Source: JACVRW01 sp035645115 (GTDB lineage: Bacteria; Actinomycetota; Thermoleophilia; Solirubrobacterales; Thermoleophilaceae). From it: DNA of 33,702 nt. The position numbers and the translations under genes are program-made. Below, piece by piece: positions 1-6,791 of the stretch. The notes beneath the pieces were generated by a model. It saw nothing but the letters and a program-made list of their open reading frames with translations. It ran no database searches and was not told where the DNA came from. Location: positions 1 to 33,702 of the forward strand of contig DASQNF010000093.1 in the NCBI GenBank assembly GCA_035645115.1. Reading direction: 5' to 3'. Each line of letters starts with the position of its first letter. Within the stretch, counting starts at the first letter, position 1.

Positions 1-2028
1 GGCCCCCCCGAGGCGGCGCCCGGCTCCCAGCGCGGCGGAGGCGCCCGGCCCACCCGCGGCGGGCGCGCCGGCGAGGGCACCGCCGCCGGCGGAGGCGGCG
101 GCCGGCGCAGGCGAGTGGTGATCGACTCCCAGGCGGCCAGGCGCGACCGCACCCCGCCGCCGCCGCAGCAGCCGGTGCGCCGTGGTCGCGGCAGGCGCCG
201 TCGCCCGCAGTGGGTCGAGCCCGATCTCGAGGCCGAGGCGCGCGCCAAGCTCGAGGCCGAGATGGCCGAGGACCCAGCGGTCCCGGTGCGATCGGGCTCG
301 ACGGTCAAGGAAGTGGCCGAGTCGCTCCAGCTCTCCGCCCCCGAGGTGATCAAGAAGCTGATGGAGCTCGGCGAGATGGCCACGCTCACGCAGACGCTCT
401 CAGACGAGGCGATCGAGGTGCTCGCCGAGGGCTTCGACAAGCGCGTCGAGATGGTCTCCGCCGCCGAGGAGATCGAGGCCGACCCGATCTTCGAGGACTC
501 CGACGAGGAGCTGATCGAGCGGCCGCCTGTGATCACGATCATGGGCCACGTCGACCACGGCAAGACGAGCCTCCTCGACGCGATCCGCGAGACCGAGGTG
601 GCGGCCGGGGAGGCCGGCGGGATCACCCAGCACATCGGCGCCTATCAGGTGCACCACGCGGACCACACGATCACGTTCCTCGACACGCCCGGCCACGAGG
701 CCTTCACCGCGATGCGCGCCCGCGGCGCCAAGGTCACCGACATCGCGGTGATCGTGGTGGCGGCCGACGACGGCGTGATGCCTCAGACGGTCGAGGCGAT
801 CGACCACGCGAAGGCCGCCGGCGTGCCGGTGATGGTCGCGGTCAACAAGATCGACAAGGAGGGCGCCGACCCCAACCGCGTGCGCGGCGAACTTGCCCAG
901 CAGGGCCTCACGCCGGCCGACTGGGGCGGGGACACCGAGTTCGTGGACGTCTCCGCCAAGACCCGGCAGAACCTCGACGACCTGCTCGAGACGCTCGTCA
1001 CGCTCGCCGAGATCCAGGAGCTCAAGGCGAACCCGGAGGCGGACGCCTCCGGATTCGTGATCGAGTCGCGCCTCGACCCCGGACGAGGTCCGGTCGTCTC
1101 GCTGCTGATCAACCGCGGCCGCATGAACGTGGGCGACTCGCTCGTGGCCGGCGAGCACTGGGGGCGCGTGCGGGCGATGCACGACTACCGCGGCCAGCGA
1201 GTCGAGGAGGCCCTCCCTGGAATGCCGGTCGAGATCCTCGGCTTCGACGGCGTGCCCGACGCCGGCGAGCACTTCCGCGTGGTCGAGAACGACCGCGAGG
1301 CCAAGCGCGTGGCGAACGAGCGCGCGATCCGCGTGAAGCAGGAGGCGCTGGCCCGCCAGGCCGGCCGGCGGGTATCGCTCGAGGACGTGCTCGCGCGCGC
1401 AGAGCGCGGCGAGAAGGAGCTCAACCTCGTGCTCAAGGCGGACGTGGCCGGCTCGCTCGAGGCACTCGCCGACGAGATCGTGCGCCTGCCCCAGGACAAG
1501 GTGCAGGTCAACATAATCCGCGAGGGCGTGGGCGGCATCGCCGAGTCCGACGTGATGCTCGCCTCGGCCTCCGACGGCGTGATCATCGGCTTCAACGTGC
1601 GCCCGGTGGGCAACGCGGCCCAGGTGGCCGACCAGGAGGGCGTGGAGATCCGCACCTACTCGGTGATCTACAAGATCGTCGAGGACCTGCGCGACGCGAT
1701 GGAGGGTTTGCTCGAGGCGGTGTCGGTCGAGGAGCCCGTGGCCACCGTCGAGGTGCGCGCGACCTTCAAGGCCTCGCGCATCGGCACGATCGCCGGCTCC
1801 TACGTGGCCGAGGGAACCGTTCGCCGCGGCGCCCAGTGCCGCCTCGTCCGCGACGGGACCGTGGTGTACGAGGGCCGGATCGCCTCGCTGCGGCGCTTCA
1901 AGGACGACGTGCGCGAGGTCACCGTCGGCATGGAGTGCGGCATCGTCCTCGAGAACTACCCCGACCCGAAGGAGGGGGACGTGATCGAGGTCTTCGAGAC
2001 GAAGCAGGTAGAGCAGACGCTGTCATGA
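1..2028 (+). CDS. infB: Translation initiation factor IF-2, 5' truncated by window edge
   Basis: GTPase that brings initiator fMet-tRNA to the 30S subunit and promotes subunit joining. The frame is open from base 1, so the true start lies upstream; the GTG at 115 is internal. Numbering from base 1, a Gly/Arg-rich linker (about 1-75) ends in a GGRRRRVVIDSQ stretch, followed by an IF2-N-type helical domain (about 102-150). The GTPase domain shows G1 GHVDHGKT (182-189), G3 DTPGH (228-232), G4 NKID (282-285) and a G5 SAK near 318. The C-terminal beta-barrel and IF-2 domains follow, including LNLVLKADVAGSLEAL. The 675 visible residues cover everything except the start of the variable N-terminus. 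It is first in a co-directional run with ylxP and rbfA, the usual nusA/infB neighbourhood. Confidence 0.97.
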   Translation, partial: GPPEAAPGSQRGGGARPTRGGRAGEGTAAGGGGGRRRRVVIDSQAARRDRTPPPPQQPVRRGRGRRRRPQWVEPDLEAEARAKLEAEMAEDPAVPVRSGSTVKEVAESLQLSAPEVIKKLMELGEMATLTQTLSDEAIEVLAEGFDKRVEMVSAAEEIEADPIFEDSDEELIERPPVITIMGHVDHGKTSLLDAIRETEVAAGEAGGITQHIGAYQVHHADHTITFLDTPGHEAFTAMRARGAKVTDIAVIVVAADDGVMPQTVEAIDHAKAAGVPVMVAVNKIDKEGADPNRVRGELAQQGLTPADWGGDTEFVDVSAKTRQNLDDLLETLVTLAEIQELKANPEADASGFVIESRLDPGRGPVVSLLINRGRMNVGDSLVAGEHWGRVRAMHDYRGQRVEEALPGMPVEILGFDGVPDAGEHFRVVENDREAKRVANERAIRVKQEALARQAGRRVSLEDVLARAERGEKELNLVLKADVAGSLEALADEIVRLPQDKVQVNIIREGVGGIAESDVMLASASDGVIIGFNVRPVGNAAQVADQEGVEIRTYSVIYKIVEDLRDAMEGLLEAVSVEEPVATVEVRATFKASRIGTIAGSYVAEGTVRRGAQCRLVRDGTVVYEGRIASLRRFKDDVREVTVGMECGIVLENYPDPKEGDVIEVFETKQVEQTLS

Positions 2029-2038
2029 CACGCCGCCG

Positions 2039-2055
2039 CGCGGGCCGAGCCCGCG
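2039..2055. repeat. Short GC hairpin in the infB-ylxP gap
   Basis: Seven-base inverted repeat CGCGGGC / GCCCGCG with a 3-base loop, in the 37 bases between the infB stop and the ylxP GTG. It has no T-tract. It could slow polymerase, mark mRNA processing or be chance in GC-rich DNA. It would be coding if ylxP starts at the ATG at 2024. Confidence 0.3.
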
Positions 2056-2065
2056 GGTTCGCGCC

Positions 2066-2365
2066 GTGAGCTTCGTCTGCCTGCTCGAGATCCATCTGCA
2101 CTTCCCCGACAGCGGCAGCCTGAAGGGAAAGCGCAAGGAGCTGTCGTCGCTGAAGGCCCAGCTCCAGCGACGCTTCGGCGCGGCGGTGGCGGAGACCGAC
2201 CACCACGACCTCTGGCAACGTGCCACCCTCAGCGCCGCGCTGGTCGGGCGCGAGGCCGGCCCGCTGCGCGAGCGCGCGGCGCAGCTCGACCGCTACGTGG
2301 TGGCGAGCTTCCCGGACGGCGCACGGGTGGACTGTCAAATGGTGTCACGACAAGACCTTCTCTAG
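2066..2365 (+). CDS. ylxP: DUF503 (YlxP-like) protein
   Basis: Protein of 99 residues matching the small DUF503/YlxP family: an N-terminal beta strand (FVCLLEIHLHFP), then the family-typical SLKGKRKELSSLKAQLQRRF helix and an AVAETDHHDLWQRA segment. The family lies between infB and rbfA in many bacteria and is suspected to assist ribosome maturation, but its biochemical role is not established. I chose GTG 2066 because it places the first strand at the usual distance. An in-frame ATG at 2024 overlaps the infB stop (ATGA) and would add 14 Arg/Ala-rich residues; it remains possible. rbfA begins one base after the stop. Confidence 0.85.
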   Translation: MSFVCLLEIHLHFPDSGSLKGKRKELSSLKAQLQRRFGAAVAETDHHDLWQRATLSAALVGREAGPLRERAAQLDRYVVASFPDGARVDCQMVSRQDLL

Positions 2366-2366
2366 C

Positions 2367-2708
2367 ATGAGCGAGCGCATGCGCAGGGTGAATGAGGCGG
2401 TCCGCGAGGTCGTCTCGGCGAGGATCGCCGGGGGACTCGGGGACCCGCGCATAGGATTCGTGACCGTGACCGCCGTGGAGACAACCCCCGACCTGCGCCA
2501 GGCGCGCGTGTTCGTGAGCGTGCTCGGCGGCGAGGAGGAGCGCGTGGAAACGCTCGCCGGGCTCGACTCCGCGCACGGCCTGATGCAGCAGGACCTCGCA
2601 CGCGAGCTGCGAATGAAGCGCACACCGACGCTCCAGTTCGTCTTCGACGAGTCGATAGACAGGGGCATGCGCATAACCGAGCTGCTGGGGGACGAGGACA
2701 GGGGATGA
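2367..2708 (+). CDS. rbfA: 30S ribosome-binding factor A
   Basis: Late-stage 30S assembly factor that binds near helix 1 of 16S rRNA. The 113-residue product begins MSERMRRVNEAVREVVSARI and continues with the family core, including DPRIGFVTVTAVETTPDLRQARVFVSV, then the LARELRMKRTPTLQFVFD strand pair of the KH-like fold. The length is normal. The frame is open further upstream, but that part overlaps ylxP, so ATG 2367 is the sensible start. Its stop overlaps the next ATG in an ATGA, implying coupling to nrnA. Confidence 0.95.
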   Translation: MSERMRRVNEAVREVVSARIAGGLGDPRIGFVTVTAVETTPDLRQARVFVSVLGGEEERVETLAGLDSAHGLMQQDLARELRMKRTPTLQFVFDESIDRGMRITELLGDEDRG

Positions 2709-3694
2709 GCGTCCTCACCGAACAGGACCAGGCGCTGATCGAGCTCCGCCAGGCGGACAAGCTCCTGCTGACCACGCACGAGAACCCCGACGGCGACGCC
2801 CTCGGCTCGTTGGTGGCCATGCACTGGATCCTCGAGCAGCTCGGCAAGGACTCCCTGATGTTCATGTCGCCGGACGAGTTCCCGCTGCCCTGGGAGTACC
2901 GCGGCTTCACCTTCGACGGCCTCGTGGGGGCCCCGCCCGAGGACGTGGTCGAGCGCACGATCGTGTTCCTCGACTGCGGGAACATCGACCGCATGCCGGT
3001 GGAGTTCCTCCAGGCGGACGGCCTCCACATCCTCAACATCGACCATCATCACGACAACACCCGCTTCGGCACGGTGAACCTGGTGGCGCCGGAGGCCTCC
3101 TGCACCGCGGAGATCGTGTGGCGGCTCGCGAAGGACCTCGGCGCCGAGATCACGCTCGCGATCGCGGACGCGCTCTACACGGGGCTCGTCACCGACACCG
3201 GCAAGTTCATGTACGAGAACACGACGCCCGAGGCCCATCGGATGGCGGCGGAGCTGATCGAGGTGGGCGTGGAGCCACACGAGGTCTACCGGCGCCTCTA
3301 CGAGGAGCTTCCGTTCCGGCGCCTCAAGCTGCTGCAACGCGCGCTCGAGAGCGTCGAGCGCCACGACGACGGCGCGCTCACGATCGCCCACCTCACGCGC
3401 GAGGACTACGAGGCCACCGGGGCCTTCGAGACCGACTCCGAGGGAGTGGTCGACCACATGCGCTCGGTGGAGGGCACGCGCGTGGCGGGCCTCGTCCGCG
3501 AGCTGCTGGGCGACGAGCGCGACGGGATGCGCAAGGTCAGCCTGCGCGCCACCGACAACACGGTCGACGTGTCGCGGATCGCGCGCGCGTTCGGCGGCGG
3601 CGGGCATCCGCAGGCGGCCGGCTTCTCCACCGCCACGCCATACCGCGAGCTCGTGGACATGCTGCGGGCGCTCGTGGCCGAACAGCTCCCCTAG
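2705..3694 (+). CDS. nrnA: DHH-family oligoribonuclease / pAp phosphatase
   Basis: NrnA-type phosphoesterase of 329 residues. The family degrades 2-5-nt RNA fragments and dephosphorylates pAp, working at the end of RNA decay. The DHH domain shows HENPDGDALGS (25-35), an FLDCGN strand and the DHH signature IDHHHDN (Asp113-His116), with further metal-site residues in TGLVTDTGKF. The DHHA1 domain carries the substrate-binding FGGGGHPQAAGF loop near residue 296. It starts in an ATGA overlap with rbfA and is followed by truB after a 5-base gap. In other lineages related enzymes degrade pGpG from cyclic-di-GMP turnover, which may matter given the EAL protein at 11004-13115; that link is inference. 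Confidence 0.92.
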   Translation: MSVLTEQDQALIELRQADKLLLTTHENPDGDALGSLVAMHWILEQLGKDSLMFMSPDEFPLPWEYRGFTFDGLVGAPPEDVVERTIVFLDCGNIDRMPVEFLQADGLHILNIDHHHDNTRFGTVNLVAPEASCTAEIVWRLAKDLGAEITLAIADALYTGLVTDTGKFMYENTTPEAHRMAAELIEVGVEPHEVYRRLYEELPFRRLKLLQRALESVERHDDGALTIAHLTREDYEATGAFETDSEGVVDHMRSVEGTRVAGLVRELLGDERDGMRKVSLRATDNTVDVSRIARAFGGGGHPQAAGFSTATPYRELVDMLRALVAEQLP

Positions 3695-3699
3695 CGCGC

Positions 3700-4533
3700 T
3701 TGCCGGCCGCCGGAGAGAGGCGTGCGGAAGGGCATGCCCGGGACGGCGTCCTGCTCTGTGCGAAGCCCGCGGGTGTGACCTCGCATGACGTGGTGGCGCG
3801 GGTCCGGCGCTCGCTCCCGCGGGGAACCAAGGTCGGGCACGCCGGCACGCTCGACCCGTTCGCCACCGGGCTTCTGCTCGTGCTGGTGGGACGCGCCACG
3901 CGCGCCCAGCGCTTCCTGATGGGCCTCCCGAAGACCTACCGCGCCGTGGCGCGCCTCGGCTGGACGTCCGACAGCGGCGACCGGGACGGCGAGCTCGAGC
4001 GCACCGGGCGCATGCCCGAGCGGCTCGAGGTCCCCACGGGCGAGCAGCTCCAGCGCCCGCCCGCGTACTCGGCGCTGAAGGTCGGCGGCCGGCGCGCCTA
4101 CGAGCTGGCGCGCGCGGGCGAGCCGCCCGAGCTCGAGCCGAGGCCGGTGAGCGTTTACCGCGCCGAGCTGCTCTGGCACGAGGGCGAGCGCGCAGCCTTT
4201 GAGGTCGAGTGCTCGGCGGGCACCTATGTACGCAGCCTGGTCGCTGCGCTCGGCGACGCGTACTGCGAGGAGCTCGAGCGCACGGCGATCGGTCCGTTTC
4301 GCCTGGACGACGCGGACCCCGGCCGGCTCATCCCGCTGGAGCAGGCGCTCGCGTTCCTTCCCGAGCGGCAGCTCGGCCCCGACGAGGCGCGCGCCGTGCG
4401 CCACGGTCGCCGGGTCGCGGCGGCGGGCGCGCTGGGCCCACACGTGCGCCTGACGCACGAGGGCACGCTGATCGGGATCGGCGAGGCGCGGGAACGGGAG
4501 CTGCAGCCCGTCGTAGTGTTCGCGCCCGCATGA
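3700..4533 (+). CDS. truB: tRNA pseudouridine(55) synthase
   Basis: Makes pseudouridine 55 in the T-loop of tRNAs. From TTG 3700 the protein has 277 residues. It contains the family opening GVLLCAKPAGVTSHDVV, the catalytic motif GHAGTLDPFATGLLL with nucleophile Asp52, the RPPAYSALKVGGRRAYELAR motif and the GTYVRSLVAALG segment. A C-terminal PUA-like extension follows. The start is uncertain: no in-frame ATG or GTG lies between the nrnA stop and the conserved core, leaving TTG 3700 with no clear Shine-Dalgarno. The stop overlaps the ribF ATG by 4 bases. Confidence 0.93.
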   Translation: MPAAGERRAEGHARDGVLLCAKPAGVTSHDVVARVRRSLPRGTKVGHAGTLDPFATGLLLVLVGRATRAQRFLMGLPKTYRAVARLGWTSDSGDRDGELERTGRMPERLEVPTGEQLQRPPAYSALKVGGRRAYELARAGEPPELEPRPVSVYRAELLWHEGERAAFEVECSAGTYVRSLVAALGDAYCEELERTAIGPFRLDDADPGRLIPLEQALAFLPERQLGPDEARAVRHGRRVAAAGALGPHVRLTHEGTLIGIGEARERELQPVVVFAPA

Positions 4534-5456
4534 AGGTCACCTCACTCCCCGACGTGGACCCGGGCTCGGGCCCGCGCAAGGTAGCGATCGGAACCTTCGA
4601 CGGCGTCCACCGCGGGCACCGCGCCGTGATCGAGGGCTCGGACACCGTGCTGACCTTCGACCCTCACCCGCTCTCGGTGATCCACCCCGAGGCCACGCCC
4701 AAGCTGATCAGCCCGTTCGGGATCAAGCGCGACCTGATCGCCGGCCTCGGGGTGCGGGAGCTCGTGATCATCCCGTTCGACGGCAGCTTCGCCGAGCAGA
4801 CGGCGGAGGAGTTCGTGCAGGAGGTGCTGATAGCGAAGCTCGCCGCCGAGCGCGTGTCGGTGGGCGAGAACTTCCGCTTCGGGAAGGGAGCGCAGGGCAC
4901 GGCCGAGCTCCTGCGCTCGCATCCCGAGTTCGAGACCGACGTCGTGGAGCTCGTGGAAGCCGAGGGCGAGACGATCTCCTCGAGCCACATCCGCGGCCTG
5001 GTTGCGGCCGGGGAGGTGAAGGAGGCGGCGGCGTTCCTCGGCGGCCCGTTCCTGTTCGAGGGCGAGGTGGTCCACGGCGACAAGCGCGGGCGCACGCTCG
5101 GCATGCCCACCGCAAACCTCGTGCCGGACGACGCCCTCGTGTGCCCGGGCCACGGCGTGTACGCGGCCTGGGCGCGCGTCGGCCCGGACCGCTCCGACCC
5201 GACCTACCCGCGCGCCGGCGACCACCCGGCGGCGGTGAACGTGGGCGTACGGCCCACGTTCGTGAGCGGCCGCGGGCTGCTCGTGGAGGCCCATTTGATC
5301 GGGTTCGAAGGCGACCTGTACGGGGAGCCGCTGAGGCTCGCCTTCCTCGAGCGGCTGCGCGGCGAGAAGCGCTTCGAGACGGTCGACGAGCTGGTCGAGC
5401 AGATGAACGCGGACGTCGAGCAGGCGCGACAGATCTGCGCGCGGGCTCCCGCCTGA
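4530..5456 (+). CDS. ribF: Bifunctional riboflavin kinase / FAD synthetase
   Basis: Converts riboflavin to FMN and FMN to FAD. The 308-residue protein has the N-terminal adenylyltransferase domain with IGTFDGVHRGHR (20-31), LTFDPHPLSV, and a VGENFRFGKGAQG loop followed by ISSSHIRGLV. The C-terminal flavokinase domain shows GDKRGRTLGMPTANL, AAVNVGVRPTF and the EAHLIGFEGDLYGEPLRLAFLERLR segment. Length and order are normal. It begins in an ATGA overlap with truB, as expected in the truB-ribF-rpsO neighbourhood, and ends 23 bases before rpsO. Confidence 0.96.
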   Translation: MKVTSLPDVDPGSGPRKVAIGTFDGVHRGHRAVIEGSDTVLTFDPHPLSVIHPEATPKLISPFGIKRDLIAGLGVRELVIIPFDGSFAEQTAEEFVQEVLIAKLAAERVSVGENFRFGKGAQGTAELLRSHPEFETDVVELVEAEGETISSSHIRGLVAAGEVKEAAAFLGGPFLFEGEVVHGDKRGRTLGMPTANLVPDDALVCPGHGVYAAWARVGPDRSDPTYPRAGDHPAAVNVGVRPTFVSGRGLLVEAHLIGFEGDLYGEPLRLAFLERLRGEKRFETVDELVEQMNADVEQARQICARAPA

Positions 5457-5463
5457 CGGCTGC

Positions 5464-5469
5464 TACGGT
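5464..5469 (+). promoter_or_regulatory. Candidate -10 element for a leaderless rpsO transcript
   Basis: TACGGT fits the TAnnnT actinobacterial -10 pattern and ends 10 bases before the rpsO ATG, in a gap with no Shine-Dalgarno. A transcript starting at or just before the ATG is therefore possible. No convincing -35 is seen, so the call is tentative. Confidence 0.35.
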
Positions 5470-5479
5470 TTCGCCCTCG

Positions 5480-5749
5480 ATGAGCCTCACGGCGGAGAAG
5501 AAACGCGAGATCGTGGCCAAGCACGGGCGCGCCGACGCCGACACCGGCTCGACCGAGGTCCAGGTGGCGCTCCTCACCGCACGGATCAACGAGCTCACCG
5601 AGCACCTGCGCGAGCACAAGAAGGACCACCATTCGCGCCGCGGGCTGCTGATGCTCGTGGGCAAGCGCCGCCGCCTCCTCAAGTACCTGCAGAGGTCGGA
5701 CATCGACCGCTACCGCGCGCTCATCCAGGAGCTCGGCCTCCGGCGATGA
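5480..5749 (+). CDS. rpsO: 30S ribosomal protein S15
   Basis: Primary 16S rRNA-binding protein of the 30S platform, also contacting 23S rRNA in bridge B4. The product is 89 residues, the standard length, with GSTEVQVALLTARINELTEHL, the HKKDHHSRRGLLMLVGKRR rRNA-binding stretch and the LKYLQRSDIDRY..LI..LGLR ending. ATG 5480 was chosen because it gives exactly this family length; the frame is open upstream only as a shadow of ribF. The stop overlaps the next gene by 4 bases, so the classic rpsO-pnp pair is interrupted here by two redox genes. Confidence 0.97.
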   Translation: MSLTAEKKREIVAKHGRADADTGSTEVQVALLTARINELTEHLREHKKDHHSRRGLLMLVGKRRRLLKYLQRSDIDRYRALIQELGLRR

Positions 5750-6207
5750 TCGAGCCCGGCTCTGCGGCGCCGGACTTCACGCTGCCGGACCAGGACGGAC
5801 GCGAGGTCTCGCTGGCGGACTTTCGCGGCCGCACGCTCGTGCTCGTCTTCTACCCGGCCGACTTCAGCCCGACCTGCACCGACCAGCTCAACCTCTACCA
5901 GGAGGTCTTGCCCCAGCTCGAGCAGGAGGGCGCGGCGCTGGTCGGCATCTCCGTGGACGGCGCCTACTGCCACAAGGCCTTCCAGGCGCACCTGAACATC
6001 ACGATCCCGCTGCTCGCCGACTTCCACCCGAAGGGCGAGGTGGCGCGCGCCTACGGGCTCTGGTCGGAGGAGTACGGGGTGGCGAGCCGCGGGCTCGTGA
6101 TGGTCGGGCCGGGCGGCACGGTCGTCTGGTCGTACCGCGGGCCGCCGCTCGAGGTGCCCGGAGCGAACCTCATCTTTGACGCCCTGGACCAGCGCAGCGC
6201 CGCCTGA
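5746..6207 (+). CDS. Peroxiredoxin (AhpC/TSA, Bcp/AhpE-like)
   Basis: Thiol peroxidase of 153 residues predicted to reduce hydrogen peroxide or organic peroxides in the cytoplasm. The AhpC/TSA fold is clear from APDFTLPDQDGREVSLADF. The active-site loop FYPADFSPTCTDQL holds the Pro37-xxx-Ser41-xx-Cys44 version of the PxxxT/SxxC motif, so Cys44 is the likely peroxidatic cysteine. Cys75 (VDGAYCHKAF) is the only other cysteine and could be resolving; otherwise the enzyme is one-Cys. The family-typical Arg lies in VASRGLVMV. It starts in an ATGA overlap with rpsO and its end overlaps the following thioredoxin-fold gene, so the two are probably coexpressed with the ribosomal gene. Confidence 0.9.
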   Translation: MIEPGSAAPDFTLPDQDGREVSLADFRGRTLVLVFYPADFSPTCTDQLNLYQEVLPQLEQEGAALVGISVDGAYCHKAFQAHLNITIPLLADFHPKGEVARAYGLWSEEYGVASRGLVMVGPGGTVVWSYRGPPLEVPGANLIFDALDQRSAA

Positions 6208-6685
6208 GCCCGGTCGCGACGACCACGTCCGCGGCGCGGGCCCGGTGGTGATCGAGTACGCCGACCTCGAGTGCCCCTACTGCGCGAAGGCGCACATGAT
6301 CCTGAAGGCGCTGCCCGTGACGCGAGTGTTCAGGCACTTCCCCGTGACCTCGAAGCATCCGCGTGCGCGCGCGCTCGCGGCGGCCGCCGAAGCCGCGGCG
6401 CTCCAGGGGCGCTTCTGGGAGATGCACGACTCGCTGCTCGAGGACCAGGGCCACCTCGACGACCCCCACCTCTGGGAGCGCGCCCGGCGCCTCGGGATCG
6501 ACCTCGAGCGCTTCGAGGCCGAGCGCCGCTCCGACTCCGTCGCCGAGCGCGTGGAGCGCGACTTCCGCAGCGGCGTACGGGCCGGCGTGGCGAGCACGCC
6601 CACCCAGTTCGTGGCCGGCGAGCGCCTGCCGGGGGTGCCGGACGCCGCGTTTCACCGGGCACTCGGCCTGCCGCCACGTTGCTAG
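6176..6685 (+). CDS. DsbA-like thioredoxin-fold protein
   Basis: Protein of 169 residues of the DsbA/thioredoxin_4 type. It has a CPYC redox motif (Cys33-Cys36) in IEYADLECPYCAKAH, the helical insertion HPRARALAAAAEAAALQGRFWEMHD in shortened recognisable form, and a cis-proline loop VASTPTQFVAGERLPG. It resembles the thioredoxin domain sometimes fused to the C-terminus of NhaA antiporters, but stands alone. No signal peptide or membrane segment is seen, so it is probably cytoplasmic. TTG 6176, overlapping the peroxiredoxin gene by 32 bases, is the only start before the conserved DDHVRG segment; the next (GTG 6245) would cut into the first strand. It may be the reductant of the adjacent peroxiredoxin (inference). 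Confidence 0.8.
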   Translation: MTPWTSAAPPEPGRDDHVRGAGPVVIEYADLECPYCAKAHMILKALPVTRVFRHFPVTSKHPRARALAAAAEAAALQGRFWEMHDSLLEDQGHLDDPHLWERARRLGIDLERFEAERRSDSVAERVERDFRSGVRAGVASTPTQFVAGERLPGVPDAAFHRALGLPPRC

Positions 6686-6791
6686 CATCGCCTGCGTTCA
6701 ACGGAACGAATGAAAGCCATGCCGCCAACCGGAGGCGGCTGAGAAACGCCGGACCGCGGGCCAGGCCCGCGCTGCGGCGGAAAGGACGCAC
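6686..6791 (+). promoter_or_regulatory. Structured pnp leader with two hairpins and a Shine-Dalgarno
   Basis: This 106-base gap holds two inverted repeats: GCCGCC/GGCGGC at 6721-6739 (7-base loop) and CGCGGGC/GCCCGCG at 6755-6771 (3-base loop). GGAAAGGA at 6779-6786 is a good Shine-Dalgarno 5 bases before the pnp ATG. A TAGCAT -10-like hexamer at 6683-6688 overlaps the upstream stop and could start a leader of about 95 bases. In enterobacteria the pnp leader folds into stems cut by RNase III for autoregulation; the similar placement here suggests but does not prove such control. Confidence 0.5.

Noticed and set aside
210..2069. 619-codon + strand frame overlapping infB
   Set aside because: The translation is almost only Arg, Gly, Asp, Ala and Pro; it is the alternate-frame shadow of IF-2.
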